From: Solwaraspora sp. WMMD406
GTDB taxonomy: Bacteria; Actinomycetota; Actinomycetes; Mycobacteriales; Micromonosporaceae
DNA length: 64,000 bases
Direction: 5' to 3'
NCBI RefSeq assembly: GCF_029626025.1
Contig: NZ_JARUBF010000001.1
Coordinates: forward strand, 3,038,001-3,102,000
Part shown: piece after piece, positions 17,428 through 24,973 of the stretch
Numbering within the stretch: the stretch's first letter is position 1
Layout: the number at the start of each line of letters is the position of its first letter
Translations under genes and position numbers: made by a program
The notes under the pieces: model-generated
Databases searched by the model: none
The model's input: the letters and a program-made list of their open reading frames with translations, nothing else
What the model was told of the DNA's origin: nothing

Positions 17428-18284
17428 GACTTCCCCGCAATCCACAGGCTCGCGAACACCAGCGCGGTGATGCCGACCAGGAAGATGGCGATGCCTTCGG
17501 TCACCGGCCCGTACCGGCCCAGGTTGGCCAGTCCGCCCGGGTCACCGTCGGACTTCAACCCCTCCTGCACGAACGCGATCACGTCACGCTTCTGCTCCGG
17601 CGTCAGCTGGTTGTCACCGAACACCGGCATGTTCTGCGGGCCGGTCAGCATCGCCGCGTAGATCTGCCGGTCCGTCGCCGGCTCCAGACTCGGCGCGTAC
17701 TTGCCGGACGACAACGCCCCACCACCACCGCTGAACGCGTGACACGACGAGCAGTTGATCCGGTACAACTGACCACCGACCGCGATGTCGCCACCGGTGC
17801 GCAGGATCTCACCGTCGGGCAGCTGCGGACCGCCACCCAGCTCCTGGACGTACTGGCCGAGCTGACGGATCTCTTCCTCGGTGAACACCACCGGCTTGCG
17901 CATCGCCTGCGCCTCCTGCCGGGCCATCGGCATCCGGCCCGTCCCGACCTGGAACTCCACCGAGGCCGACCCGACCCCGACCAGGCTCGGACCGCGACCT
18001 TCGACGCCCTGGGCGTTGCGCCCGTGGCAGGAGATGCAACTCTGGTCGAACAGCGCCTTGCCGTCCTGCGCGGCCTGGGACAGCTGCGGCGTGTCCTGCG
18101 CCTGCAGACCCGGCGCGAACACGGTGTACGCACCGCCGGCCAGGAACAAGGCGGCGAGCAGTCGGACCGCGGTACCCAGCCGGCGGCGACCCCGGCCCCG
18201 TGGCGTGGCCCGCCCGCTGCGCAGCCGCGCGAGAAGACCGCGGCGGCGGTCGGCTCGCCGGTCGGCGGGGGTGTCAGATGTCAT
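17424..18284 (-). CDS. qcrC: Cytochrome bc1 complex dihaem cytochrome c subunit
   Basis: QcrC carries two covalently bound c-type haems: CISCHG and CSSCHA motifs are visible at residues about 92 and 193. It replaces soluble cytochrome c by shuttling electrons directly to the oxidase. The 286-residue protein has an N-terminal membrane helix (LLAALFLAGGAYTVFAPGL) after an Arg-rich start, and a C-terminal anchor ([15 protein letters not shown]). ATG 18284 is the start. The qcrCAB genes overlap by four bases each. ctaE lies 78 bases upstream on the same strand. Confidence 0.95.
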   Translation of the reverse strand: MTSDTPADRRADRRRGLLARLRSGRATPRGRGRRRLGTAVRLLAALFLAGGAYTVFAPGLQAQDTPQLSQAAQDGKALFDQSCISCHGRNAQGVEGRGPSLVGVGSASVEFQVGTGRMPMARQEAQAMRKPVVFTEEEIRQLGQYVQELGGGPQLPDGEILRTGGDIAVGGQLYRINCSSCHAFSGGGGALSSGKYAPSLEPATDRQIYAAMLTGPQNMPVFGDNQLTPEQKRDVIAFVQEGLKSDGDPGGLANLGRYGPVTEGIAIFLVGITALVFASLWIAGKS

Positions 18285-18362
18285 GGCCTGTGTCCTTAAA
18301 CGGTTTGCGACCTGTCTGGTGGATACGACGCTGCACCATCACGGTTCGTGACCGGGTGATGA

Positions 18363-18962
18363 TCACCGCAGCCAGTAGATCATGAGGTAGAGGCCGATCC
18401 AGACCACGTCGACGAAGTGCCAGTAGTAGGACACGACGATCGCGGACGTGGCCTGTGCCGGGGTGAAGCGGCCCATGGTGGAGCGGATCATGTAGATCAG
18501 GAAGGCGACCAGCCCGCCGGCCACGTGCAGACCGTGAAAGCCGGTGGTCAGGTAGAAGACCGAGCCGTACCCGTCGGAATTGATCTTGATGCCGTGGTGG
18601 ACCAGCTCGCGGTACTCGTTGATCTGCCCCAGCAGGAAGATCAACCCCATCACGAAGGTGATGGTGAACCACCGCCGCAGCGCGTGCACGTCTCCCCGCT
18701 CCGCGGCGAACACCCCGATCTGACAGGTGACCGAGGAGGCCACCAGGATCGTGGTGAAGACCGTCGCGTACGGGATGTTCAGCTGCGGGGTGTGTTCCTC
18801 CCACATGCTGTAGTCCGCCGCGCGGATGGAGAAGTACATCGCGAACAGAGCCGCGAAGAACATGAGTTCGCTGGAGAGCCACACGATCGTTCCGACGCTG
18901 ACCATGTTCGGTCGGGTCAGCGAGTGGATCCGGCTCTTGTCAATCGCTGGGGCCGCAGTCAC
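18363..18962 (-). CDS. ctaE: Cytochrome c oxidase subunit III
   Basis: The 199-residue product has the five-helix form of subunit III common in bacteria, with [53 protein letters not shown] and [20 protein letters not shown]. The His-rich HFVDVVW end is diagnostic. I chose GTG 18962 ([19 protein letters not shown]) over the longer frame because relatives begin in this region. It is cotranscribed with qcrCAB and divergent from the CtaG-like gene across 107 bases. It forms part of the aa3 oxidase with CtaC, CtaF and a CtaD encoded elsewhere. Confidence 0.94.
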   Translation of the reverse strand: MTAAPAIDKSRIHSLTRPNMVSVGTIVWLSSELMFFAALFAMYFSIRAADYSMWEEHTPQLNIPYATVFTTILVASSVTCQIGVFAAERGDVHALRRWFTITFVMGLIFLLGQINEYRELVHHGIKINSDGYGSVFYLTTGFHGLHVAGGLVAFLIYMIRSTMGRFTPAQATSAIVVSYYWHFVDVVWIGLYLMIYWLR

Positions 18963-19069
18963 GCGGTCATTATTGCTGCCGGTCAGCGCCCACGATCCTC
19001 GGGGTGGCAAACCCGACCCGCTGGTGGGCCGGTTCAGCCCGGCCGACCGACCTGTCCTAGCCTCGGTAC

Positions 19070-20092
19070 GTGGCCCACGTCGACCCGATCGCCGCCCCGG
19101 CGCCGTTCACCGTCTCGGCGCTGTTCACCGAGATCGGGTTGGACAACTGGCTGGCGCTCGCCCTCGTCGTGGTCGCCGGCCTGTATCTCTACGGGGTCCA
19201 TCGGCTGCGGCTGCGGGGGGACCGGTGGCCGGTGTCGCGCACCGTGCTGTTCATCGGCCCCGGGCTCGGGGGCATCGCCTCGGTCACCGTCAGCGGGCTG
19301 GGCGCGTACGACACCACGCTGTTGTCGGTGCACATGGTGCAGCACATGGTGCTGTCGATGATCGCGCCGATCTTCCTCGCCCTCGGCGCACCGGTCACCC
19401 TGGCGTTGCGCACCCTGACCGGGCGGCCCCGGCGGGCACTGCTGGCCGTGCTGCACAGCCGGTACGTGCGGGTGGTGACCTTCCCGCTGGTCGCGTTCGG
19501 GCTCTTCGTGATCAACCCGTTCGTGCTCTACTTCACTGATCTGTACCGGTTGACGTTGGAGAACACGTTCGCGCACGAGCTCGTGCACGCCCACTTCATC
19601 CTGACCGGCTGCCTGTTCTTCTGGCCCCTGGTCGGCCTCGACCCGTTGCCCGGCCGTTGGCCGTACCCGGCCCGGGCGTTGTTGATGGTGCTCTCCGTGC
19701 CGTTCCACACCGTGCTCGGTCTGACCGTCATGCAGAGCACCACGCTGTTCGGCGGGGACTGGTACCCATCGCTCGGTCTGACCTGGGCCGACCCGTGGAC
19801 CGACCAGAAGGTCGCCGGCGGCATCCTCTGGGTCGGCGGCGAGTTCGTCAGCGTCACCATGCTCGCCGTACTGGTCCTGCAGTGGATGCGCCAGTCCGAG
19901 CGGGAGGCCCGCCGGGTCGATCGCGACCTCGACCGGCAGGAGGCGCTGGCGGCCCGCGCGACCCGCGAGTCGGGGACGGCCGCCGAGTCGGGCACGGTCC
20001 GCGAGTCCGGGACGGTCGGCGAGTCGGGGACGGTCGGCGAGTCGGGGACGGTCGACGCGGCCGGTACGCCCCGGCAACAGGCCAACCGGTAG
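19070..20092 (+). CDS. CtaG-like cytochrome c oxidase assembly protein
   Basis: The 340-residue membrane protein matches the Caa3_CtaG family, linked to copper delivery or assembly of the oxidase. It has about seven hydrophobic helices and conserved His motifs such as [13 protein letters not shown] and [16 protein letters not shown]. The C-terminal 60 residues are soluble, rich in Arg and Asp, and end in five near-copies of ESGTV encoded by a 15-bp DNA repeat (about 19966-20056). GTG 19070 has no obvious ribosome site, but a TAGCCT hexamer lies at 19058-19063, so the transcript may be leaderless. Its position opposite ctaE supports a role in oxidase biogenesis. Confidence 0.85.
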   Translation: MAHVDPIAAPAPFTVSALFTEIGLDNWLALALVVVAGLYLYGVHRLRLRGDRWPVSRTVLFIGPGLGGIASVTVSGLGAYDTTLLSVHMVQHMVLSMIAPIFLALGAPVTLALRTLTGRPRRALLAVLHSRYVRVVTFPLVAFGLFVINPFVLYFTDLYRLTLENTFAHELVHAHFILTGCLFFWPLVGLDPLPGRWPYPARALLMVLSVPFHTVLGLTVMQSTTLFGGDWYPSLGLTWADPWTDQKVAGGILWVGGEFVSVTMLAVLVLQWMRQSEREARRVDRDLDRQEALAARATRESGTAAESGTVRESGTVGESGTVGESGTVDAAGTPRQQANR

Positions 20093-20130
20093 GATCGGCC
20101 CGCAGCTACGAGGTGGGAGTTCAGCGACCG

Positions 20131-20538
20131 ATGACCGAGCGTGTGCACACCGTTCTGCTTTATAGCGACGATCCGCAGGTACGGGACCGAATGCGACTGG
20201 CCGTCGGCACCCGTCCGGCCGGTGATCTGACGGTCGAGTTCCTCGACGCCGCCACGTACGCCGAATGCGTCCGGCTCGTCGACGAGTACGTCGTCGACCT
20301 GATGCTGCTCGACGGCGAGGCCACCCCCGGTGGCGGACTGGGGGTCGCCCGCCAGATCAAGGACGACCGCGACGACGCCCCGCCGACCTGCGTGGTGATC
20401 GCCCGCGCCGCCGACCGGTGGCTGGCCGCGTTCGCCGAGGTCGACGCGACCCTGATGCACCCGCTGGACCCGGTGACCACCGGCCAGACGGTGGCCGCGC
20501 TGCTGCGCGGCCGCAGCGGCAAACTGCCGGCCGCCTGA
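20131..20538 (+). CDS. Response-regulator receiver-like protein
   Basis: The 135-residue product has a receiver-like fold: [22 protein letters not shown] at the N-terminus, the likely phosphoacceptor position in [37 protein letters not shown], and a final helix with [12 protein letters not shown]. There is no output domain. The first strand lacks the full acidic pair, and the Lys usually found near the fifth strand is not obvious. It may be a degenerate receiver. It stands between the CtaG-like gene and trpD on the same strand with short gaps; no histidine kinase is adjacent. Start ATG 20131. Confidence 0.75.
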   Translation: MTERVHTVLLYSDDPQVRDRMRLAVGTRPAGDLTVEFLDAATYAECVRLVDEYVVDLMLLDGEATPGGGLGVARQIKDDRDDAPPTCVVIARAADRWLAAFAEVDATLMHPLDPVTTGQTVAALLRGRSGKLPAA

Positions 20539-20591
20539 CGCCACGTCGCTCCCGCCGCACCACCCACCCCCACCGCACCTGGGAGGCCCAC

Positions 20592-21665
20592 ATGGGTGAA
20601 CGGTCCTGGCCACACCTGTTGAGCATGCTGCTTGCCGGGCAGGAGCTCTCCACCGCCGACACCGCGTGGGCGATGGGTGAGGTGATGAGCGGTGCCGCGA
20701 CGTCGGCGCAGATCGCCGGCTTCGTCACCGCGCTGCGGGCCAAGGGGGAGACCCCGGCCGAACTCGCCGGCTTGGTCGAGACGATGCTGGCCAACGCGGT
20801 GCCGGTCGAACTCGCCGACGCGATCCGGTCGGACGCGGTTGACGTGGTCGGCACCGGTGGCGACCGGGCGCACACGGTGAACATCTCGACGATGGCCGCG
20901 ATCGTCGTGGCTGCGGCGGGCGCCCGGGTCGTCAAGCACGGCAACCGCGCAGCCTCCTCCTCGTGCGGTGCCGCCGACCTACTGGAGTACTTCGGAATTC
21001 CGCTCGACCTCGGCCCGGCCGCGGTCGTCCGCTGCGTCACCGAGGTCGGCATCGCGTTCTGTTTCGCGGCCCGGTTCCACCCCGGGATGCGACACGCCGG
21101 GGCGACCCGCCGCGAGCTCGGCGTGCCCACCGCGTTCAACTTCCTCGGTCCGTTGACCAACCCCGCCCGCCCGCGCGCCGGCGCGATCGGCTGTTTCGAC
21201 GCCAGGATGGCGCCGGTGATGGCCCGGGTGTTCGCCGGACGAGGCGACTCGGCCCTGGTGCTGCGCGGTGAGGACGGACTGGACGAGTTCAGCACCGCCG
21301 CGCCGACCCGGGTGTGGTTCGCTCGGGCCGGCGCAGTACGCGAGATCGTCATCGACGCGGCGGCCGACCTGGGGGTGACCCGCTCGGCCGCCGGCGACCT
21401 GCGCGGCGGCGACGCCGCCTTCAACGCCGACGCCGCCCGGCGGCTGCTGGCCGGCCAGACCGGGCCGGTACGCGACGCGGTGGTGGTCAATGCCGGCGCG
21501 GCCCTGGCCGCGCACGCTGCGCAGGCGGGAACCGTCAGCGACGACGACCTGGTCCCGGCGATCAAAGCGGGGATGGACCGGGCGGCGAAGGCCATCGACA
21601 GCGGGGCCGCCGCCGGCCTGCTCGACCGGTGGGTGCGGACGGCCCAGCAAGCCCGGGACGACTGA
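20592..21665 (+). CDS. trpD: Anthranilate phosphoribosyltransferase
   Basis: TrpD joins anthranilate to PRPP in tryptophan biosynthesis. The 357-residue protein carries the PRPP-binding [41 protein letters not shown], the anthranilate-site Arg region in [21 protein letters not shown], and the acidic [10 protein letters not shown]. Start ATG 20592 follows GGGAGG. It stands alone: no other trp genes are in the window, as for the mycobacterial trpD near ctaE. Its presence does not by itself link tryptophan supply to the nearby peptide cluster. Confidence 0.94.
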   Translation: MGERSWPHLLSMLLAGQELSTADTAWAMGEVMSGAATSAQIAGFVTALRAKGETPAELAGLVETMLANAVPVELADAIRSDAVDVVGTGGDRAHTVNISTMAAIVVAAAGARVVKHGNRAASSSCGAADLLEYFGIPLDLGPAAVVRCVTEVGIAFCFAARFHPGMRHAGATRRELGVPTAFNFLGPLTNPARPRAGAIGCFDARMAPVMARVFAGRGDSALVLRGEDGLDEFSTAAPTRVWFARAGAVREIVIDAAADLGVTRSAAGDLRGGDAAFNADAARRLLAGQTGPVRDAVVVNAGAALAAHAAQAGTVSDDDLVPAIKAGMDRAAKAIDSGAAAGLLDRWVRTAQQARDD

Positions 21666-21670
21666 TCTAC

Positions 21671-21716
21671 TGATCCCGGCCTGGTGGATCACGTCGGTTC
21701 CCGGCCTGGTGGATCA
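21671..21716. terminator. Repeat and hairpin between convergent trpD and AsnC-domain genes
   Basis: An 18-bp sequence (TCCCGGCCTGGTGGATCA) occurs twice, at 21674-21691 and 21699-21716. Each copy contains a short GATCC/GGATC inverted repeat that can fold as a hairpin. The second copy includes the stop codon of the AsnC-domain gene. A bidirectional transcription stop is plausible, but no T-run is present. Confidence 0.45.
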
Positions 21717-22001
21717 GTCGCTGTCGCCCAGGCCGATCGCGAAGGCCGCCTCCAGGTCGTGCTGCGAGTACGCCCGGAACGCCAGATGCGACTCGGTGTT
21801 CAGCACCCCTGGCACCTTGGAGATCCGGCCGGCGATCACCTCGGCAACCTGCTCGAACTCGCGGACCCGCACGATCGCGATCAGGTCGACGTGGCCGGCC
21901 ACCGAGTAGACCTCGGCGACGCCGGGCAGGCCGGCGAGAGTTTCGGCCACCTCGGGGATCGAATCGGTGGCGCAGTCGATCAGCACGATCGCCGTGATCA
22001 T
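21714..22001 (-). CDS. Stand-alone AsnC/Lrp ligand-binding (RAM) domain protein
   Basis: The 95-residue protein is just the AsnC-type effector domain (MITAIVLIDCATDSIPEVAETLAGLPGVAEVYSVAGHVDL by position 40, then IAIVRVREFEQVAEVIAG) with no helix-turn-helix. Stand-alone RAM domains bind amino acids as oligomers, and their targets are mostly unknown. ATG 22001 has GGAG seven bases upstream. The region directly upstream is occupied by the end of the TnpB element, so the native promoter may have been displaced. A palindrome TTGTCAGTTGACAA lies at 22017-22030 between them. Confidence 0.88.
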   Translation of the reverse strand: MITAIVLIDCATDSIPEVAETLAGLPGVAEVYSVAGHVDLIAIVRVREFEQVAEVIAGRISKVPGVLNTESHLAFRAYSQHDLEAAFAIGLGDSD

Positions 22002-22004
22002 GGC

Positions 22005-22200
22005 ATTCTCCGTCCGTTGTCAGTTGACAATCCTCCCCGCCCTATCCGACGGGGATTCCCTGGGTCGCCCCAGGGGGTTCCTGCTTCGCCGACGACCGCC
22101 CCGTCCGAGAGGAGGACTCCCGGTGAGGTCTTACACCGCCTCCACAGGCAATCACGGAGAGCCCCTCCGCGAGGATGTTGCGGGCCGCGTTGACGTCCCG
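22005..22200 (-). ncRNA. Candidate omega RNA overlapping the 3' end of tnpB
   Basis: In characterised TnpB systems the guide (omega) RNA is produced from the 3' end of tnpB and reads through the right end of the element into the flank. The sequence here has GC-rich foldable segments around the tnpB stop (for example GGGGAATCCC..CCGTCGGATAGGG regions). Placement follows family knowledge; the exact ends and the guide cannot be seen directly. Confidence 0.25.
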
Positions 22201-23253
22201 GTCGTGGGTCCGCCCGCACCGGCAGGTCCACGACCGGACCGCCAACGGCATCCGGTCAGCGATGGTGCCGCAGGCGGAGCACAGTCGGGTCGACGGGAAC
22301 CAGCGGTCGACGGCCACCAGGTCCCGGCCGTACCAGTCGGTCTTGTAGGCCAGCATGGTGCGGAACTGCCGCCAGGCCGCGTCCGAGATGGCGCGGGCCA
22401 GACTGTGGTTGGCCATCATGTTGCGGACGGTCAGGTCCTCGATCACGGTCGTTTGGGTGTCACGAACGAGCCGAGTGGTGAGTTTGTGCAGGTGGTCGCG
22501 GCGGCGGTCGGCGATCCGGGCATGCACGCGGGCCACCGCCAGCCGGGCTTTCGCCCGGTTCGCCGAGCCTTTGGCTTTGCGGGCGAGGTTGCGTTGGGCG
22601 CGGGTCAGCCGCTGGCGGTCGCGGCGTTCGTGTCTCGGGTTGGGGATCTTCTCCCCGGTCGACAGGGTGAACAGGCTGTCGAGACCGGCGTCGACACCCA
22701 CCACAGCGGTGGAGGCCGGGGCCGGTTCGATCCGGTCGTCGCAGAGCAGGGACACGAACCAGCGGCCCGCCGGGTCCTGCGACACGGTCACCGTCGACGG
22801 CACCGCACCCTCCGGCAGTGGCCGGGACCAGACGATGTCCAACGGTGCGGCCATCTTCGCCAGCGTGAGGCGGCCGTCACGCCACCGGAACGCGCTGGCC
22901 GTGTACTCCGCCGACCGCCGCGACCGCTTCCTCGACTTGAACGTCGGATACCGGGCCCGTTTCGCCCAGAAGTTGGTGAACGCGGTCTGCAGATGCCGCA
23001 ACGCCTGCTGCAACGGCACCGACGACACCTCACCGAGAAACGCCAACTCCTCGGTCTTCTTCCACCCGGTCAGCATCGCCGACGTCGCGTGGTAGGTGAC
23101 CCGTTCCCGACGCAGGGTCCACGCCTCGCCGCGCGCTGCCAGGGCCTTGTTGTAGACCAGCCGGACACAACCGAACGTCCGAGTAAGCTCGGCCGCCTGC
23201 CCCGGGGTGGGGTAGAAGCGGTACTTGAACGCCCGCTTCACGGTCCTGGACAC
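22042..23253 (-). CDS. tnpB: TnpB RNA-guided nuclease (IS200/IS605 OrfB)
   Basis: The 403-residue product is a full-length TnpB. After the N-terminal KRAFKYRFYPTPGQAAEL and RLVYNKALAARG come the RuvC motifs: Asp in VVGVDAGLDSLFTLSTG (RuvC I), Glu in TTVIEDLTVRNMM (RuvC II), the zinc finger CSACG plus CRCG, and Asp in THDRDVNAARNILAEGL (RuvC III). All three catalytic acids are intact. The tail RESSSRTGRSSAKQEP is typical of actinobacterial members. GTG 23253 or GTG 23241 are both possible starts; the frame continues open to 23415 without typical sequence. Known TnpB proteins cut DNA with an omega RNA and favour retention of the element. Confidence 0.9.
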   Translation of the reverse strand: MSRTVKRAFKYRFYPTPGQAAELTRTFGCVRLVYNKALAARGEAWTLRRERVTYHATSAMLTGWKKTEELAFLGEVSSVPLQQALRHLQTAFTNFWAKRARYPTFKSRKRSRRSAEYTASAFRWRDGRLTLAKMAAPLDIVWSRPLPEGAVPSTVTVSQDPAGRWFVSLLCDDRIEPAPASTAVVGVDAGLDSLFTLSTGEKIPNPRHERRDRQRLTRAQRNLARKAKGSANRAKARLAVARVHARIADRRRDHLHKLTTRLVRDTQTTVIEDLTVRNMMANHSLARAISDAAWRQFRTMLAYKTDWYGRDLVAVDRWFPSTRLCSACGTIADRMPLAVRSWTCRCGRTHDRDVNAARNILAEGLSVIACGGGVRPHRESSSRTGRSSAKQEPPGATQGIPVG

Positions 23254-23430
23254 AGTCCACAGTCTAACGATTCGGTCGTGAGCCGTGGGGTTGCGTGTGG
23301 GGTGGACGCCGATCCGCCTCGGCGGCGGATCGACTTGCCCCGCCCTGCTCCGCAGGAGTTCCGTTTCCTCCCCGGCCGCAACGCCGGAGTATCCACGGAA
23401 CGAATCCGATGACATCGCCCGGTGGTGAGG

Positions 23431-24291
23431 TTAGCCGGCTGGCACGGTCAGGTCCGCACCGACACGGATCGCGTCGACGACGACCTCACCGGCCTCGACT
23501 CGGGCCCCTGGCCAGACGACCGCCCGGGTCACCGTGCCCGCCACCACCGCGCCGGCGCCGATCACCGCTTCCTGACACGCCCCGGTCACCTCCGCCGTGG
23601 GATCGACCAGATTGCCGCCGGCCGCGGCGTGCCGGTTCGCGGCGACGTAGTCCGGCGGCGTACCGGTGTCCAGGTAGGTGCCGGTGAAGGGGACGACGCG
23701 CAGCGCGCCCGCCGCCTCGGCCGGCCGCCACACCGTACGCACCAGGTTGCCGGGCGTCGCGGGTAGCTGGCGCACGTACCGCCAGGGCAGCAGGGAGAAC
23801 CCGGCGAACCGGTGCCCGTCGAAGCCGCCCCGTTCGGCCGGGTCGGTCAGCCGCTGTCCGAGCAGTCGGACCGATTCGCCGTCCCAGCCGTCGAGCAACG
23901 CGGCGATGTCCGGACCGGCGGGCAGCTTCGGGTGGGCCAGGTAGCCGTCGACGTTGCCGACCAGTACGCCGCGTCCGGCGACCCAGTCCCGCAGCCGGCC
24001 GACCCCACCTGAGGTGCCCAACGGCTCGCCCGGCTCGACGGACAGGTACGCCCGGTCACCGACGTGGGCCACTACCTGATCGCCCAGGTAACAGGCGTTG
24101 ACGGCGACTGAGTCGGGGTCGGTGAAGCCGAGCGCCGCGACCCGGGCCAACGCCCGATCGAGCAGCGGCACGTTGCCGACCGGGCAGAGCGCCTTCGGCA
24201 GCCGAGCGGTGAGAGGACGCAGCCGTCGGCCCTCTCCCGCCGAGAGGATCACGGCGCAGACCTCGTGCGGGTCGACGGTCACCTGGGACAT
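23431..24291 (-). CDS. Sugar-phosphate nucleotidyltransferase
   Basis: The 286-residue protein has the nucleotidyltransferase signature VCAVILSAGEGRRLRPLTARLPKAL (by residue 35), then LGTSGGVGRLRDW, a metal-site Asp in VLVGNVDGYLAH, and a C-terminal region with hexapeptide-like repeats (EAVIGAGAVVAGTVTRAVVWPGARVEAGEVV), a short left-handed beta helix. This resembles mannose-1-phosphate guanylyltransferase and glucose-1-phosphate thymidylyltransferase-like enzymes. The nucleotide and sugar cannot be assigned. ATG 24291 lies two bases after the NUDIX stop, so the two genes are probably coupled. Confidence 0.85.
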   Translation of the reverse strand: MSQVTVDPHEVCAVILSAGEGRRLRPLTARLPKALCPVGNVPLLDRALARVAALGFTDPDSVAVNACYLGDQVVAHVGDRAYLSVEPGEPLGTSGGVGRLRDWVAGRGVLVGNVDGYLAHPKLPAGPDIAALLDGWDGESVRLLGQRLTDPAERGGFDGHRFAGFSLLPWRYVRQLPATPGNLVRTVWRPAEAAGALRVVPFTGTYLDTGTPPDYVAANRHAAAGGNLVDPTAEVTGACQEAVIGAGAVVAGTVTRAVVWPGARVEAGEVVVDAIRVGADLTVPAG

Positions 24292-24293
24292 GG

Positions 24294-24899
24294 TCAACTC
24301 GCGTCCGTCGCTGTCGGGTCGTCGTCGCCGGAGGCTCCGCCGCTGGCCGTCGGATCGTCCGTCGGGTCGTCCGTCGGGTCGTTCGACTGGTCCGCCAGCG
24401 GGCCGATGCCGTAGTAGGCGAGCAGCCGGGCGGTCGCCGGAGTGAGCCTCGGCAGGTCGTCCAACCGGTGCCAGGCGGCCTCGTAGACTTCGGCCCCGTC
24501 CACCACCAGCGTGGTGGTGGACGCCGGCACCGCCGCTTCGAAGACGACGTCCACCCAGCCCTTGGCGTGGACGACCGCGTTCGGTACGGCGGGCCGCAAC
24601 GCCTGCGGTGCCAGCCGGATGCCGGTCTCCTCCGCCAGCTCGCGGGCCGCGCCGACCACCGGTGCCTCCCGGTGCTTGAGCAGGCCGGCCGGCAGTGTCC
24701 AACCACGACCAGGCGGTTGTCGCAGCAGCAGGAGCCGACGAGGTGTGTCCCGGCCGGTCTCGGAGTCGGTCACCAGGGTCACCGCGCCGACGATGTACTT
24801 CGGCACCGCCACCCGGACCAGCCGGCGTCGAACCGAGTGGGGGAGCCGGTAGAACACGCCGTAGAGCAACGCGCGGGAGGGTGATCGACGGGTGATCAT
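24294..24899 (-). CDS. NUDIX hydrolase
   Basis: The 201-residue protein carries a complete NUDIX box: GLLKHREAPVVGAARELAEETGI (shown here as a pattern GX5EX7REXXEEXGI, residues about 82-104). An N-terminal helix-rich segment (ALLYGVFYRLPHSVRRRLV) is found in many actinobacterial members. The C-terminus ends in a low-complexity DDPTDDPTDDPTASG tail. Substrates are nucleoside-diphosphate-linked compounds in general; the specific one is unknown. It is placed between an RSH-family gene and a nucleotidyltransferase on the same strand. ATG 24899 chosen; a few upstream codons are also open. Confidence 0.86.
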   Translation of the reverse strand: MITRRSPSRALLYGVFYRLPHSVRRRLVRVAVPKYIVGAVTLVTDSETGRDTPRRLLLLRQPPGRGWTLPAGLLKHREAPVVGAARELAEETGIRLAPQALRPAVPNAVVHAKGWVDVVFEAAVPASTTTLVVDGAEVYEAAWHRLDDLPRLTPATARLLAYYGIGPLADQSNDPTDDPTDDPTASGGASGDDDPTATDAS

Positions 24900-24973
24900 A
24901 GCGTTCAGGCTAGAGGTAACCCGGTCCGGCCGCCCGCCTAGGTCGCCGCCTACGGCGGCGGGAACCCTCCGCG

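Larger units (their letters stand above)
22005..23420 (-). mobile_element. Solitary tnpB element (IS200/IS605 superfamily, IS1341-like)
   Basis: The region contains an intact tnpB and no tnpA, which is the usual form of IS1341-like non-autonomous elements. Ends are approximate: the right end must lie in the 40 bases between the tnpB stop and the AsnC-domain start, and the left end in the 177 bases between the tnpB start and the nucleotidyltransferase stop. A CTCC/GGAG hairpin near 23350-23366 could belong to the left end. I cannot define the target motif without an empty site for comparison. Confidence 0.6.

Noticed and set aside
22017-22030. TTGTCAGTTGACAA as an operator for the neighbouring AsnC-domain protein
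   Set aside because: That protein has no helix-turn-helix, so autoregulation through this palindrome is unsupported; it may belong to the mobile element end.
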